From positions 124,001 to 188,000 of the forward strand of contig JAVBNT010000006.1 in the NCBI GenBank assembly GCA_031551355.1: 64,000 bases of DNA, written 5' to 3'. A model generated the notes under the pieces. It saw only the letters and a program-made list of their open reading frames with translations, searched no databases and had not been told where the DNA came from. The position numbers and the translations under genes are program-made. The stretch is from JAVBNT01 sp031551355. Lineage in GTDB: Bacteria > Vulcanimicrobiota > CADAWZ01. Positions 33,577 to 42,857 of the stretch are shown in pieces (position 1 is the first letter of the stretch; each line of letters opens with the position of its first letter).

Positions 33577-34839
33577 ATGAATCAGGACCCGTTATTCGAG
33601 TTAACCCAATCCCCTCAGCTCAATGAACTGATAAACAAAACCAGAGCACTTTACTCCGGAGAAATAGACGACTTGCAGTACAAAGACAGCGTAAAGGCTA
33701 TGAATCAGTTCCGCCGCGATTTCAGAACATTTCTCAGAGAACAAATGAAGTTTACGCCTAAAAATAAATTAATAGAATCGGAAGTTAACAAAATAGAACT
33801 GTCGCTCGAAAATATCAGAAAATCGCTTGAGGAAATTTATATATACTTCAGTGACAAAAACAAAAGTCATATAGAAACCGGTCTGACCGACTGTAAGGGA
33901 TTCTTCGCTGTAATCTGGGATTCTATAAACAGTATTCAGGGAGAAGAAAAGTCGGATGAACAGTATTCCCGCGCTCCGCTGCAAAACGAGCTCATGAGAA
34001 TCGGGTTTGCCCTTGCAAAAGGTCAGGTATCAAAAGAAGCTTTCAGAACTAAATTAAACTCAATGCTGCAGTCGCTAAAACGCTACCACGACTCTTTTGA
34101 TTCACAAAACCCGATGGGACATGAAAAAGAATATTTTGACCAAAACAGGAGCGGTATAAAGTCAACTGTAAGGGATTATATAAAAGCGCTTGAGGAAACC
34201 GAAAACTTTTTTATGGACTTAAATCCCCAGCACATATATGATGGTTTAAAACAGGCAAATAAGGCTGCCGAGAAGCTGCTTGATCACCAAAATAAAATGA
34301 CTGACGGTGCCTCAGTAAAGCACTGTGTTAAGTGCGGGGCGGAAAATAGCGGCCTTACAAAAGTATGCTCCGAGTGCGGAGCTATGATTCTGTCCGTCGG
34401 GCCGGAAAGTTCCGAAACAATGGCCTTCAAATTTGATGAAAACGGAAACATACAAACTTCGGACCATATCGAAACAGAAATGACAAGACAGGTCAGTAAT
34501 GGAGCGGCTTCGGTAAAGAGTGGCGAGATTACAAAAAAACAATTTGCCGAACTTATCGAAAAGACGCTGCAAAAAGTCAATCAGACCAAAACCGAAAAAG
34601 AAAAAATCCAAATTCCCGAACAATTGAGAGGCGAACATGAAGCCTCGCCATTGTTTTTACAAATAGAAGAACTTATATCCCTGGGGTTCAAAGATACGGT
34701 AAGCGGACTTGAAAAAATGCTTCTTTATGCCGCGGGCGAAAATGAATCGCAACTGATATTCGGGCTTGAAGAATTTTTAAACGGCACCGACAGACTTGCG
34801 CAGGCCCAGCAAATGTCTCTCAGCGCCGTAGGAAAATAA
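33577..34839 (+). CDS. Helical zinc-ribbon protein, unknown function
   Basis: 420 residues, mostly helical and charged, no export signal. A zinc ribbon CVKCG-x9-CSECG lies at about 247-265. Three places repeat a short helix-turn-helix-like pattern: YSGEIDDLQYKDSVKAMNQF (about 27-46), AKGQVSKEAFRTKLNSML (about 148-165) and KSGEITKKQFAELIEKTL (about 307-325). The same pattern plus a zinc ribbon occurs in the gene at 42858. CGGAGGAG precedes the ATG. Probably a cytoplasmic adaptor; the family is not recognised. Confidence 0.68.
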   Translation: MNQDPLFELTQSPQLNELINKTRALYSGEIDDLQYKDSVKAMNQFRRDFRTFLREQMKFTPKNKLIESEVNKIELSLENIRKSLEEIYIYFSDKNKSHIETGLTDCKGFFAVIWDSINSIQGEEKSDEQYSRAPLQNELMRIGFALAKGQVSKEAFRTKLNSMLQSLKRYHDSFDSQNPMGHEKEYFDQNRSGIKSTVRDYIKALEETENFFMDLNPQHIYDGLKQANKAAEKLLDHQNKMTDGASVKHCVKCGAENSGLTKVCSECGAMILSVGPESSETMAFKFDENGNIQTSDHIETEMTRQVSNGAASVKSGEITKKQFAELIEKTLQKVNQTKTEKEKIQIPEQLRGEHEASPLFLQIEELISLGFKDTVSGLEKMLLYAAGENESQLIFGLEEFLNGTDRLAQAQQMSLSAVGK

Positions 34840-34852
34840 CAAACCGTTTTTT

Positions 34853-36010
34853 CTAAGCATATGCAATATTATGCTTTTTGTCGATCGCACTTTCATACAG
34901 GCCGATCAGGCGGTCGGTAAGCGCGTCAGCAGAATATCCCTTGGAGATTTTTACGCTGTTGCGCCCCATTTCCGCAAGCAAAGCGTCATCGGCAAGCACC
35001 TTTATAACCGTATCAGAAAATTCATTGCGGTCTTCTGTGGTTAAGAAGCCGTTTTCCCCATTTATAACCGTATCCGACACGCCACAGGCGGCAACAGCGA
35101 CTATCGGCAATCCGGCGGCCATCGCTTCAAGCAAAGCCAGCGGCTTCACTTCCGTAGTAGAGGTCATTATAAAAAGATTTGACGCTCCGTAATAAGCCGG
35201 AATCTGATTGTATTCAACCCTTCCCGGGAAAATTATCGCATCGGCAAGCTCTTTTTCCGCAGCATAATTTTTGAAAGCCTCAAGCTCCGGTCCCTCGCCG
35301 ATGATCATAAGGCGTGAAGGAATTTTTGATTTTATCGTTTTAAAAGCATCAATCATAAAAGGAATATTTTTTTCCTGAGCCATACGTCCGACATATACCA
35401 GTAACTTTTCATCGCTGCCGATAGAATATTTTTCTCTGACGGATTTACCTTCCGGCTGTGAGAAACTGTCAAGATCAATTGAATTAGGCATGTAAACAAC
35501 ATTCTCTTCAATACCATAGCCCTTGAGCTGCTCCACAATTGCCGTTCCCGGGGTGATAATAACGGAACATTTTTTTGCGTAGGAAGAGACAACCGTTTTA
35601 GAAACGGTTTTGACAATATTTGAAGGCAAAGGAATATAATGTGCATACTGCTCGTACTGTGTATGGAAAGTAAAGAAAAGAGGAACATTCAATTTTGCAG
35701 CCCATTTGGCTCCTTCAGCACCAAGCACAAACGGGTGATGGCAATGAATAATATCTATTTTCTTTGAAGTCATAATTTTTTCGGCAATAGGGAAAATTGT
35801 TATCGGCAGAGGAAACTTAACTTTATTTGTCAGGCTCAGTGAAGGATAGCGGTAAATATGTTCCTCACTGTCCTCATATTCCGGAAATTCAGGAGCAAAA
35901 AGCACTACATCATGGCCTTTTTTTATTAAATTGCTTCTCATTAGGTCTATGCAATTGACAACCCCGCTTATAATCGGCTTATACGCATTCGTAAAAATAG
36001 CTATATTCAT
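34853..36010 (-). CDS. GT4-family glycosyltransferase
   Basis: 385 residues, GT-B fold. The N-terminal acceptor half begins MNIAIFTNAYKPIISGVVNC with IIHCHHPF; the donor half has YVGRMAQEKNI, LMIIGEGP and the nucleotide-sugar signature STTEVKPLALLEAMAAGLP (the E..xxE type). Sequence style is closest to diacylglycerol glucosyltransferases and other retaining glycolipid enzymes, so an envelope glycolipid role is plausible but not proven. It starts two bases after the gmhA stop, hence translationally coupled to it. Confidence 0.88.
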   Translation of the reverse strand: MNIAIFTNAYKPIISGVVNCIDLMRSNLIKKGHDVVLFAPEFPEYEDSEEHIYRYPSLSLTNKVKFPLPITIFPIAEKIMTSKKIDIIHCHHPFVLGAEGAKWAAKLNVPLFFTFHTQYEQYAHYIPLPSNIVKTVSKTVVSSYAKKCSVIITPGTAIVEQLKGYGIEENVVYMPNSIDLDSFSQPEGKSVREKYSIGSDEKLLVYVGRMAQEKNIPFMIDAFKTIKSKIPSRLMIIGEGPELEAFKNYAAEKELADAIIFPGRVEYNQIPAYYGASNLFIMTSTTEVKPLALLEAMAAGLPIVAVAACGVSDTVINGENGFLTTEDRNEFSDTVIKVLADDALLAEMGRNSVKISKGYSADALTDRLIGLYESAIDKKHNIAYA

Positions 36011-36012
36011 AA

Positions 36013-36591
36013 TTAAGAGACATCCTCACAAAAACAATATTTTTCAACAATTCCACAAAGAATATGGATAATAAGAATATGGGCTTCCTGTATTCTGCAT
36101 GTCCGCTCCGACTGAACTTTTATGACCAAATCGGAAAAAAACCCGGCCTTACCGGATTTTCTGCCAGTAAACAATATCGTTCCAAGTCCCATTTTTTTGG
36201 CGGTTTCCAACGCTCCGACAACATTTTCGGAGTTCCCGGACGTGGTAATTCCGATCAGCAGATCGCCGCTATTTCCCAACGCTTCAACCTGCCTCGAAAA
36301 CAACATTGAAAATCCGTAATCATTGGAAACAGCAGTTGTGATAGAAGAGTTTGGCGTCAGGGCTATTGCCGCAGCACCCCGCCTGTTTATTTCAAACCTG
36401 CCAACCAACTCGGCAGCCATATGTTCGGCATCGGAAGCACTGCCGCCATTACCGCATATTAATATTTTTGAACCCGATTTGAGAACAGCAATCATCAGCT
36501 CCGCCGCCCGTGCAATGGAATTCTTATCAAAAGAAACCGACGAAATTACCTCAATTGATTCGCTTACCGAAGCGGATATATAGTCAATCAT
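36013..36591 (-). CDS. gmhA: Sedoheptulose-7-phosphate isomerase
   Basis: 192-residue SIS-domain enzyme making D-glycero-D-manno-heptose 7-phosphate, the first step of ADP- or GDP-heptose synthesis for LPS core or S-layer glycans. Family marks: ILICGNGGSASDAEHMAAEL then VGRF, and ITTSGNSENVVGALE; the C-terminal part IQEAHILIIHILCGIVE carries the conserved Glu and His. It is followed directly by a GT4 glycosyltransferase, consistent with envelope glycan assembly. No heptose kinase or epimerase is in view. Confidence 0.92.
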   Translation of the reverse strand: MIDYISASVSESIEVISSVSFDKNSIARAAELMIAVLKSGSKILICGNGGSASDAEHMAAELVGRFEINRRGAAAIALTPNSSITTAVSNDYGFSMLFSRQVEALGNSGDLLIGITTSGNSENVVGALETAKKMGLGTILFTGRKSGKAGFFSDLVIKVQSERTCRIQEAHILIIHILCGIVEKYCFCEDVS

Positions 36592-36878
36592 CTTACAAAA
36601 ATTCTAACCTTTCAAAATCGTCATGCGTCAGGGCCGCACTACAAAATTAACCTGTCACAATACGATCATTATTACATTTACATAACAATAGCAAATAATA
36701 AAAAAACAAGCAATGTGTTTCATTCTATTTTAAGCGAAAATACCCTTGTCAAAAATAGAGGATTTTATGCTCTAAATTAAGAAAAATGAAAATGAAATAA
36801 GTTGTTGTCAATATAATAATTTTTTAAAATACTTTAAAATACAATATCTAGCAAATATCCTATAAGGAGGAGCTACTA

Positions 36879-37439
36879 ATGTCATATGATGAGTTTGAAA
36901 ATGACGAAAATATACCACCCGATTATGAATCGCATATAAAAAGAACACAACCCGCGGCAAACAAGGTCGCCAAGAAAAAAGAATTTAAAAGCAGCCTGAG
37001 CAAATTCTACATTGCTTCACTTGTTGTTGCCGTCGTATATATTATTGTGCTCATACAGGTCAGAGCCGTTATGGCGCAGTTGCCGCCTAACGATGAACTA
37101 AGGGTGATAGGGCTTATATTTCTCATTGCTACCGGCTTAATCATATTTGCCTTTATAGGCAATATTTTCTTAACCAACAGAACCAAATCGATAATAATCT
37201 CTCCTGAAACAATGGAATATATACACGGGGATACACATTTTGAAGCAAAATGGAGAGCTGTTATATTCACTCCCTCATCAACAAAATCGATACTGGCATC
37301 AATATATCAAATCGGCGTGATCAATGCCGGCAAAAAACACGGTTATGTCGATAATTTATTTTTTGACAAATACGATACAATATGTAAACTAATAGAATTA
37401 GCCAGCGGCACGGCAAAGAACCGTGAACTGGAGTTATAA
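36879..37439 (+). CDS. Membrane protein with two helices and a PH-like segment
   Basis: 186 residues: acidic N terminus, basic stretch, membrane helices at about 45-66 and 78-101, then a soluble part starting SIIISPETMEYIHGDTHFEA and KWRAVIF, which resembles PH-like membrane-protein domains (inference). GGAGGAG lies eight bases before the ATG. First gene of a plus-strand run with the PRTase-fold and YkgJ-TPR genes (spacings 18, -11 and 4 bases). Function unknown. Confidence 0.68.
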   Translation: MSYDEFENDENIPPDYESHIKRTQPAANKVAKKKEFKSSLSKFYIASLVVAVVYIIVLIQVRAVMAQLPPNDELRVIGLIFLIATGLIIFAFIGNIFLTNRTKSIIISPETMEYIHGDTHFEAKWRAVIFTPSSTKSILASIYQIGVINAGKKHGYVDNLFFDKYDTICKLIELASGTAKNRELEL

Positions 37440-37457
37440 AAGAAAGGTTATTTAGAA

Positions 37458-38123
37458 ATGGAATCTATTTACATACCTGAAATAATACAATACCAACCGG
37501 GTGTCGTCGAAGGCGGAACGATCTTCAGCAAAGATTCAAGCACATTCGATCTCAGGGTCTCGCTTGTCACAACACATCCGACAAATAAAGAAGATATTTG
37601 CCTGTTTAGCGGTTTTTCGGCAACTGTACTTCTGCATCCGAAAACAAATCTTAAGTATTTCGCGCATCTGTCTCCCCCGGAAAGAGAAGATTTCCGGAAA
37701 AAATCACATGAATATGCCGGAATTTGTGCGTCTCTGGCGATGATGCCCTGGTCAAATACCGATATAGTACTTGTAGTTGACCACGCAGGTGAACTTATCA
37801 GCCGCTTTGTCAACACAATGCGTGAGTTTAAAGCCGTTGAAGCCCAGCGCGAAAAAATAAAAAATACCGATGGGACAATAACCGTTTCCAAAGTAGTGCT
37901 ACCGCCGGAGATAGATTTTAACGGGAAAAACGTATATATTCTTGATGAGTTTGTCGGCTCCGGATACACTCTAAAAATTATCGTCGACGAAGTATACAAA
38001 GCCGGCGGCAGAGTAAACGGTATCGGCGTTATCGCCACCGTCTCGCCGGCAGTGGAATTTCTTGATCAGCATCCTTATAATCTGATACCGCTGAGAACAC
38101 TAATCAACGACATTGAAAGATAG
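37458..38123 (+). CDS. Phosphoribosyltransferase-fold protein
   Basis: 221 residues. The stretch VYILDEFVGSGYTL (159-172) fits the PRPP-binding loop of type I PRTases, followed by a helix and IGVIATVSPAV. The N-terminal 100 residues are unusual for the fold (NKEDICLFSGFSATVLLHPK) and replace the normal hood, so the base substrate is unknown; it may be a ComF-like or regulatory member. GAAAGG precedes the ATG. Its end overlaps the next gene by 11 bases. Confidence 0.7.
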   Translation: MESIYIPEIIQYQPGVVEGGTIFSKDSSTFDLRVSLVTTHPTNKEDICLFSGFSATVLLHPKTNLKYFAHLSPPEREDFRKKSHEYAGICASLAMMPWSNTDIVLVVDHAGELISRFVNTMREFKAVEAQREKIKNTDGTITVSKVVLPPEIDFNGKNVYILDEFVGSGYTLKIIVDEVYKAGGRVNGIGVIATVSPAVEFLDQHPYNLIPLRTLINDIER

Positions 38124-39276
38124 TAACGGTCAGGACGAAAACCATTTTTTTAAAGAGTTGGATGGCATTTACGAATCAATAAACAAGCTCCATCCGCGTG
38201 ATCGCACAGCAGGCAAATGCGACAAATGCCCTGATGTCTGCTGTAAAAATATAGAAACCATTCCGATCACGCAGATGGAGCTTGATTATATAAAAAGCCG
38301 GTCGAATAATAATACATATGACGAATCTCTATTCGTGCGTTTCATAAATAAAAATACGGAAAAAAACGCTTGCCCCAATTTTAATCCGAACTTACCGGGA
38401 TGCTCAATTTACCAGATAAGGCCACTCGCCTGCCGCCTGTTCGGTTTATCATCTGAGTCCCTTGCCTCAATAACATCAACCGAATGCTACTATTACGGAA
38501 AAGAGAGCCGTTATTGCATTGAGTTGGAACATTACAGGCAAGAATTTAACAGCCTGCTGGCCCGGTATTATCAACGAGCCTCCGGGCACATTGACAAATT
38601 AACGCCGGCAGATTATCTCAAACTGGCGGCTCTGGAAAAGGATTGCGGCCATACGGAAAAAGCACTTGAACTATACGGTAAAGCCGAAACGGCATTCAAA
38701 AAAAACAAAAGAATGACCTTCATTATAAAAGCCGAAAAATGCAAGCTCGCCAATGATAGGAAAAATGCGGTGAAATATTACCGCAAAGCACTTAAATTAA
38801 TGCCTTCCGATATAAAAACAAGATACAGCTTAGCTTACCTCGAATTTGCGTCAGGGGACTATGATTCTTCGCTCAAAGACTGTTATATTGTCGAAAAACA
38901 CCTAAAAAGTCCGGAATTATACAATATAATGGGTCTGTGTCTATACGCAAAAGGCGACTTTGAACAGGCAATCAGTTCCTATGATACTGCTCTGAAAAAA
39001 GAACAGACAGGCGCCGTCTTAAACAATAAAGCCCTGGCACTCAAAAAACTTGGAAGGTATGACGAATCATTAAAGATACTCACGGAACTCACAAAAACAA
39101 ATCCTGAAGACATTCAGGCGGTAATGTCTCTGGGAATTTGTTTTGCAGAAACGGGTAAACACGGTGATGCTCTGCAGTGTTATGAAAAAGCGCTGAAAAT
39201 TAATCCGGAATTCATGGAATTACTGCAATGTATTCACCAAACGCATCTAAACGGACCATCTGTAAAGGAATCCTAA
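38113..39276 (+). CDS. YkgJ-type metal-cluster domain fused to TPR repeats, copy 1
   Basis: 387 residues. The N-terminal YkgJ (UPF0153) domain has CDKCPDVCC (C-x2-C-x3-CC) and CSIYQIRPLACRLFG, which binds zinc or iron in this family. From about 175 to 380 run five or six tetratricopeptide repeats (for example YLKLAALEKDCGHTEKALEL). The start is a TTG inside the end of the preceding gene, judged from alignment with the two copies that follow; no good ribosome site is seen, so coupling is likely. Role: probably a cytoplasmic scaffold or metal-dependent modifier. Confidence 0.78.
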   Translation: MKDSNGQDENHFFKELDGIYESINKLHPRDRTAGKCDKCPDVCCKNIETIPITQMELDYIKSRSNNNTYDESLFVRFINKNTEKNACPNFNPNLPGCSIYQIRPLACRLFGLSSESLASITSTECYYYGKESRYCIELEHYRQEFNSLLARYYQRASGHIDKLTPADYLKLAALEKDCGHTEKALELYGKAETAFKKNKRMTFIIKAEKCKLANDRKNAVKYYRKALKLMPSDIKTRYSLAYLEFASGDYDSSLKDCYIVEKHLKSPELYNIMGLCLYAKGDFEQAISSYDTALKKEQTGAVLNNKALALKKLGRYDESLKILTELTKTNPEDIQAVMSLGICFAETGKHGDALQCYEKALKINPEFMELLQCIHQTHLNGPSVKES

Positions 39277-39280
39277 TTAC

Positions 39281-40435
39281 ATGGATAATGATAAAAAAAG
39301 CTGCTTTTTTAAACAAATAGATGAAATATATGCCGCCATAAATGCACTTGAAAAGCAATTGAATTTTTTTACAGAAAAAAATCCCTGCGGGGAGTGTTTT
39401 TTCTGCTGCAGCAAATCAATCACCATACCGGTCACAAGCATGGATCTCAACTATACAGCAAACAGAACAAACAATAAAAATTACTGCGAAGCGGACTTTA
39501 TAGATTTCCTGATGAAAAAAAATACACACGAGAAATGCCCCAACTTTGACCCCGATTTGCCGGGATGTTCCATCTACAACTCAAGGCCGATAGTCTGCAG
39601 AACCTTTGGATACGCTCCCGAATCGACAGTAAACATTGCCGATGAATCCTGCTGTTACTATAAAAAGACAAACCCGCTCTGGCCTGAAATGGAAAAATGG
39701 ATAACAAAATTCAACTCGCTAATATTTGAATATTATGACTGTTTTGCAGACGCAATAAATCCCCGGATACCCTATGACTATGTATACCTTGCCCAAAATC
39801 ACCTGCAAAACGGAAATATTGAAAAAGCTGTAGAACTTTATGAAAAAGTTGAAAAAATATTTGTGGAATCACAAAGCCGGCAAAAGGCTCTGGTAATAAG
39901 AGCAAAAAAATTTGAAATTCTGGGTGATCTCGAATCTGCTGTAAAAGTATACAAGGAAAGCATTGCCCTACGGCCGGCAGATACCAAATCTCTCGAAAGT
40001 CTGGCTTTTCTGGAATACTCATTAAAAAGGCATGACAGCTCTGTGCACTATTGCCAAGAAGCCTTAAAATATACACAGACGAAACTTCTATACAATACAA
40101 TGGGCTCATGCTACTTTATAAAAAAAGACTTCCGCAGGGCACTAGAGTCGTATGACAGTGCATTGGCAATAAGTGAGATAAACACCGGTTCACAAACTCT
40201 TGACGTATCAATACTTACAAATAAAGCAGTCTGCCTGGAGCGGCTGGGTATGGAAGCGGAGTCTCAGTACATTTTTGAGAAAGTAATTGAGATGGATGAA
40301 AACAATGATTTTGCACACTTATCTCTGGCGATAACTCTCAGAAAAATAGGAAAAAACGACAAAGCCGAAATGCACCTGAAAAAAGCATACGAGATAAATT
40401 CCGCGCAAGACCACCCTCATTATGAAATTCTTTGA
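39281..40435 (+). CDS. YkgJ-TPR protein, copy 2
   Basis: 384 residues. MDNDKKSCFFKQIDEIYAAI opens the protein; cysteines CGECFFCC, CPNFDPDLPGCSIYNSRPIV and CRTFGYAPES form the cluster-binding domain; TPR repeats occupy about 170-375. AAAGGA lies before the ATG, four bases after the previous gene ends. It is much closer to copy 3 than to copy 1, so two duplication rounds are implied. Confidence 0.8.
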   Translation: MDNDKKSCFFKQIDEIYAAINALEKQLNFFTEKNPCGECFFCCSKSITIPVTSMDLNYTANRTNNKNYCEADFIDFLMKKNTHEKCPNFDPDLPGCSIYNSRPIVCRTFGYAPESTVNIADESCCYYKKTNPLWPEMEKWITKFNSLIFEYYDCFADAINPRIPYDYVYLAQNHLQNGNIEKAVELYEKVEKIFVESQSRQKALVIRAKKFEILGDLESAVKVYKESIALRPADTKSLESLAFLEYSLKRHDSSVHYCQEALKYTQTKLLYNTMGSCYFIKKDFRRALESYDSALAISEINTGSQTLDVSILTNKAVCLERLGMEAESQYIFEKVIEMDENNDFAHLSLAITLRKIGKNDKAEMHLKKAYEINSAQDHPHYEIL

Positions 40436-40607
40436 AACTCAAAAAAAGATAATAAAGCCATAGTATAAAAATCAGGCAGGAAAACTGTATACATGCCGAA
40501 AATTCTTACGGAGTCCACAAAAATATATTCCGAAATTCACGGCCTTACGGCAAAAATATAATGGTGCCACAAAACAGACAGAAACCGCTTGCAAAGGATT
40601 TTCAAAT

Positions 40608-41759
40608 ATGGATAACGATAAAAAAAGCCGTTTTTTCAGGCAAATAGATGAAATATACGCCGCCATAAATTCGCTTGAAAAACAGGTGCATTTCTTTACG
40701 GAGGAAAATCCCTGCGGCGACTGTATCTCATGCTGCAACACCTCTATAACCATACCGGTTACAAGTCTGGATCTTGACTATATAGAAAACAGAACAAACA
40801 ATAAAAATTACCGCGAAGCGAACTTTATAGATTTTTTAATGAAAAAAAAGCCGGGGGCGAATTGCCCCAACTTTGATCCCAACTTGCCCGGATGCTCTAT
40901 TTACACCTCAAGACCGATTGTATGCAGAACATTCGGATATGCTCCCGAATCTATAGCAAGCATTACCGGCGAATATTGCTGCTATTATAAAAAATCGAAT
41001 CCGCTTTGGCAAGAGATGGAAAAATGGGTAATAAAATTCGGCCTGCTAAGACTGGAATATTACAAACATTTTATGGACACAATTAATCCCAAAACTCCGT
41101 CCGACTATATATATCTTGCTCAGATTTACACACAAAACGGTAACATTGAAAAGGCCATGGAGCTATATGAAAAAGTTGAAAAAATATTTGTGGATGGTAA
41201 AAATCAGCGGATGATTCTGATAACGAGAGCAAAAAAATTTGAAGCCGCAGGCGACACAGAATCGGCAGCCCAAGCATACAGGAAACTGCTGGCGTTATTA
41301 CCTACAGACGTTAAATCAATTATGAATCTGGTTTTTCTTGAATATTCACTGGGGAGACATGACAGCTCACTGCAATACTGTAAGGAAGCTCTGAAATATA
41401 TACAGACCGGACTTCTGTATTATACTATGGGCTTATGCTATTTTGCAAAAGAAGACTTTAAAAAAGCCATAGAGTCAAATGACAATGCATTGTCATTTGA
41501 AAATAGAAGTCAGAGTTCACAAAGCCTGAAAATGTCGATACTTTCCAACAAGGCAATCTGTCTGGAACGCCTTGGCAGATACGATGAATCCATATCTATT
41601 TTCGAAAAAGTGATTGAAATGGATGCAAACAATGCTTTTGCCCACCTGTCTCTTGCTATAAACCTCGAAAAAACAGGGAAAAGTGATCAAGCTGAAAAAC
41701 ACTTTAAAAAAGCCTGTGAGATAAATCCTCAACTAAAAACGCTGACATTAAAAACTTAG
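40608..41759 (+). CDS. YkgJ-TPR protein, copy 3
   Basis: 383 residues, about the same length and order as copy 2: MDNDKKSRFFRQIDEIYAAI, CGDCISCC, GCSIYTSRPIVCRTFG, then TPR helices to the end. AAAGGA precedes the ATG. A 172-base spacer separates it from copy 2. The conserved YkgJ cysteines are all retained, so the copy is probably active. It is convergent with the SPFH operon, 7 bases apart. Confidence 0.8.
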   Translation: MDNDKKSRFFRQIDEIYAAINSLEKQVHFFTEENPCGDCISCCNTSITIPVTSLDLDYIENRTNNKNYREANFIDFLMKKKPGANCPNFDPNLPGCSIYTSRPIVCRTFGYAPESIASITGEYCCYYKKSNPLWQEMEKWVIKFGLLRLEYYKHFMDTINPKTPSDYIYLAQIYTQNGNIEKAMELYEKVEKIFVDGKNQRMILITRAKKFEAAGDTESAAQAYRKLLALLPTDVKSIMNLVFLEYSLGRHDSSLQYCKEALKYIQTGLLYYTMGLCYFAKEDFKKAIESNDNALSFENRSQSSQSLKMSILSNKAICLERLGRYDESISIFEKVIEMDANNAFAHLSLAINLEKTGKSDQAEKHFKKACEINPQLKTLTLKT

Positions 41760-41766
41760 CGAAAAG

Positions 41767-42390
41767 CTACTTAAAACCGCCTTTGCCAAGTCTTTTGATG
41801 ATACCTTCACTGTCATCTATGGAAAGCAGCTCAAGCTTTAGAAGAATCACACCGCGTTCAAAAAGTTCACTTCTCAGCATATCTTCACTGGCCTCAAAGA
41901 CCGGAAGCGGGTCCCGGCTCAAAATGCTCATATCAGCCCCTGTTTCTATAAGGGCGATTGAAATAGAACTCTTGAAAAGTTCGGAAACAACAGAAAAAAG
42001 ATCGAGTGAAGACTTGAAATAACCGACGGCTTTTTCTATTGACGACGGAGAATCGTCTACAGACGCCCTCACTCTTACAGAAACCATAAGATTGAAACCT
42101 TCAATATTTTGGAGATCAGATATCTCAATATCAAAATCAACAGGAACCAAAGGCAAAAAAGATACTTCCTCTATAAAAGGCACAAGCCAGACATCACCGG
42201 CCTGTACCACCCTTATCTGCCCCATACGGCTAATAACGGCAATTTCTCCCGGTTTCAAAGAAAAATGACAGTTATACTCATACTGCCAAATACAAAAAGC
42301 AATAAAAAAAACCGCTGCTATGATCACAAAAACGGACATGTAAGGAATGGAAAAAAAGCCGGGAACAGAAAAGTTAAACTCTTGAAACAT
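41767..42390 (-). CDS. SPFH/Band 7-like membrane protein
   Basis: 207 residues. One membrane helix (about 18-40) precedes a Band 7-like beta-alpha domain: LKPGEIAVISRMGQIRVVQA, VDFDIEISDLQNIEGF and LMVSVRVRASVDD, then helices. SPFH proteins form cages or rings at membranes and often work with proteases or transport. It is short and lacks the long coiled coil of flotillins. It is last in the operon 44342-41767, starting five bases after the UPF0158 stop without a ribosome site. Confidence 0.75.
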   Translation of the reverse strand: MFQEFNFSVPGFFSIPYMSVFVIIAAVFFIAFCIWQYEYNCHFSLKPGEIAVISRMGQIRVVQAGDVWLVPFIEEVSFLPLVPVDFDIEISDLQNIEGFNLMVSVRVRASVDDSPSSIEKAVGYFKSSLDLFSVVSELFKSSISIALIETGADMSILSRDPLPVFEASEDMLRSELFERGVILLKLELLSIDDSEGIIKRLGKGGFK

Positions 42391-42395
42391 AACTA

Positions 42396-42806
42396 TCAGG
42401 AAATACCGTTATTTTTTAAAAAAGATGTTGCATAGGCCTTTAAGCGCTGATACCGGAACTCGCTCCATTTTTCCTTCTCCAGATTATGGCTTGTCAAAGC
42501 ATCTCTAAAAAACTTAAAGGCAGCGCCGCCGCTGTCCAGAGCATCACGCAGACGTTTTTGCAATTTTATATCCTTCAAAGTCGGAATAAAAGCTTCCATG
42601 TCGCTATAGTTTTCCTTGGAAGAGTATCTCGGCAACTGCAGCACGGCACCCGAATCTATTTTAGCTTTGATTGCCTGAAGCTGCGAGGGTGTGTTTGAAG
42701 TTGGAGACAACTGCAGAATATCGCCGGTTTTTCTGTCAATAAAATAGGCAACATCCTGTTTCATATCCAAAAAAATTTTAATAAGCAAATCGAGATTAAC
42801 AGCCAT
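42396..42806 (-). CDS. UPF0158-family protein
   Basis: 136 residues matching the UPF0158 pattern: an N-terminal ..DVAYFIDRKTGDILQLSP, a central EAFIPTLKDIKLQKRLRDAL, then GGAAFKFFRDALTSHNLEKEK and W.EFRYQRLKAYA. Function of the family is unknown. CGGAGG precedes the ATG. It lies between the zinc-ribbon gene and the SPFH gene, all close together on the minus strand. Confidence 0.8.
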   Translation of the reverse strand: MAVNLDLLIKIFLDMKQDVAYFIDRKTGDILQLSPTSNTPSQLQAIKAKIDSGAVLQLPRYSSKENYSDMEAFIPTLKDIKLQKRLRDALDSGGAAFKFFRDALTSHNLEKEKWSEFRYQRLKAYATSFLKNNGIS

Positions 42807-42857
42807 TGTCAGCCTCCGCTTTAAATATAACCCGGAGCCTCTTTATATCGGCAGGCT

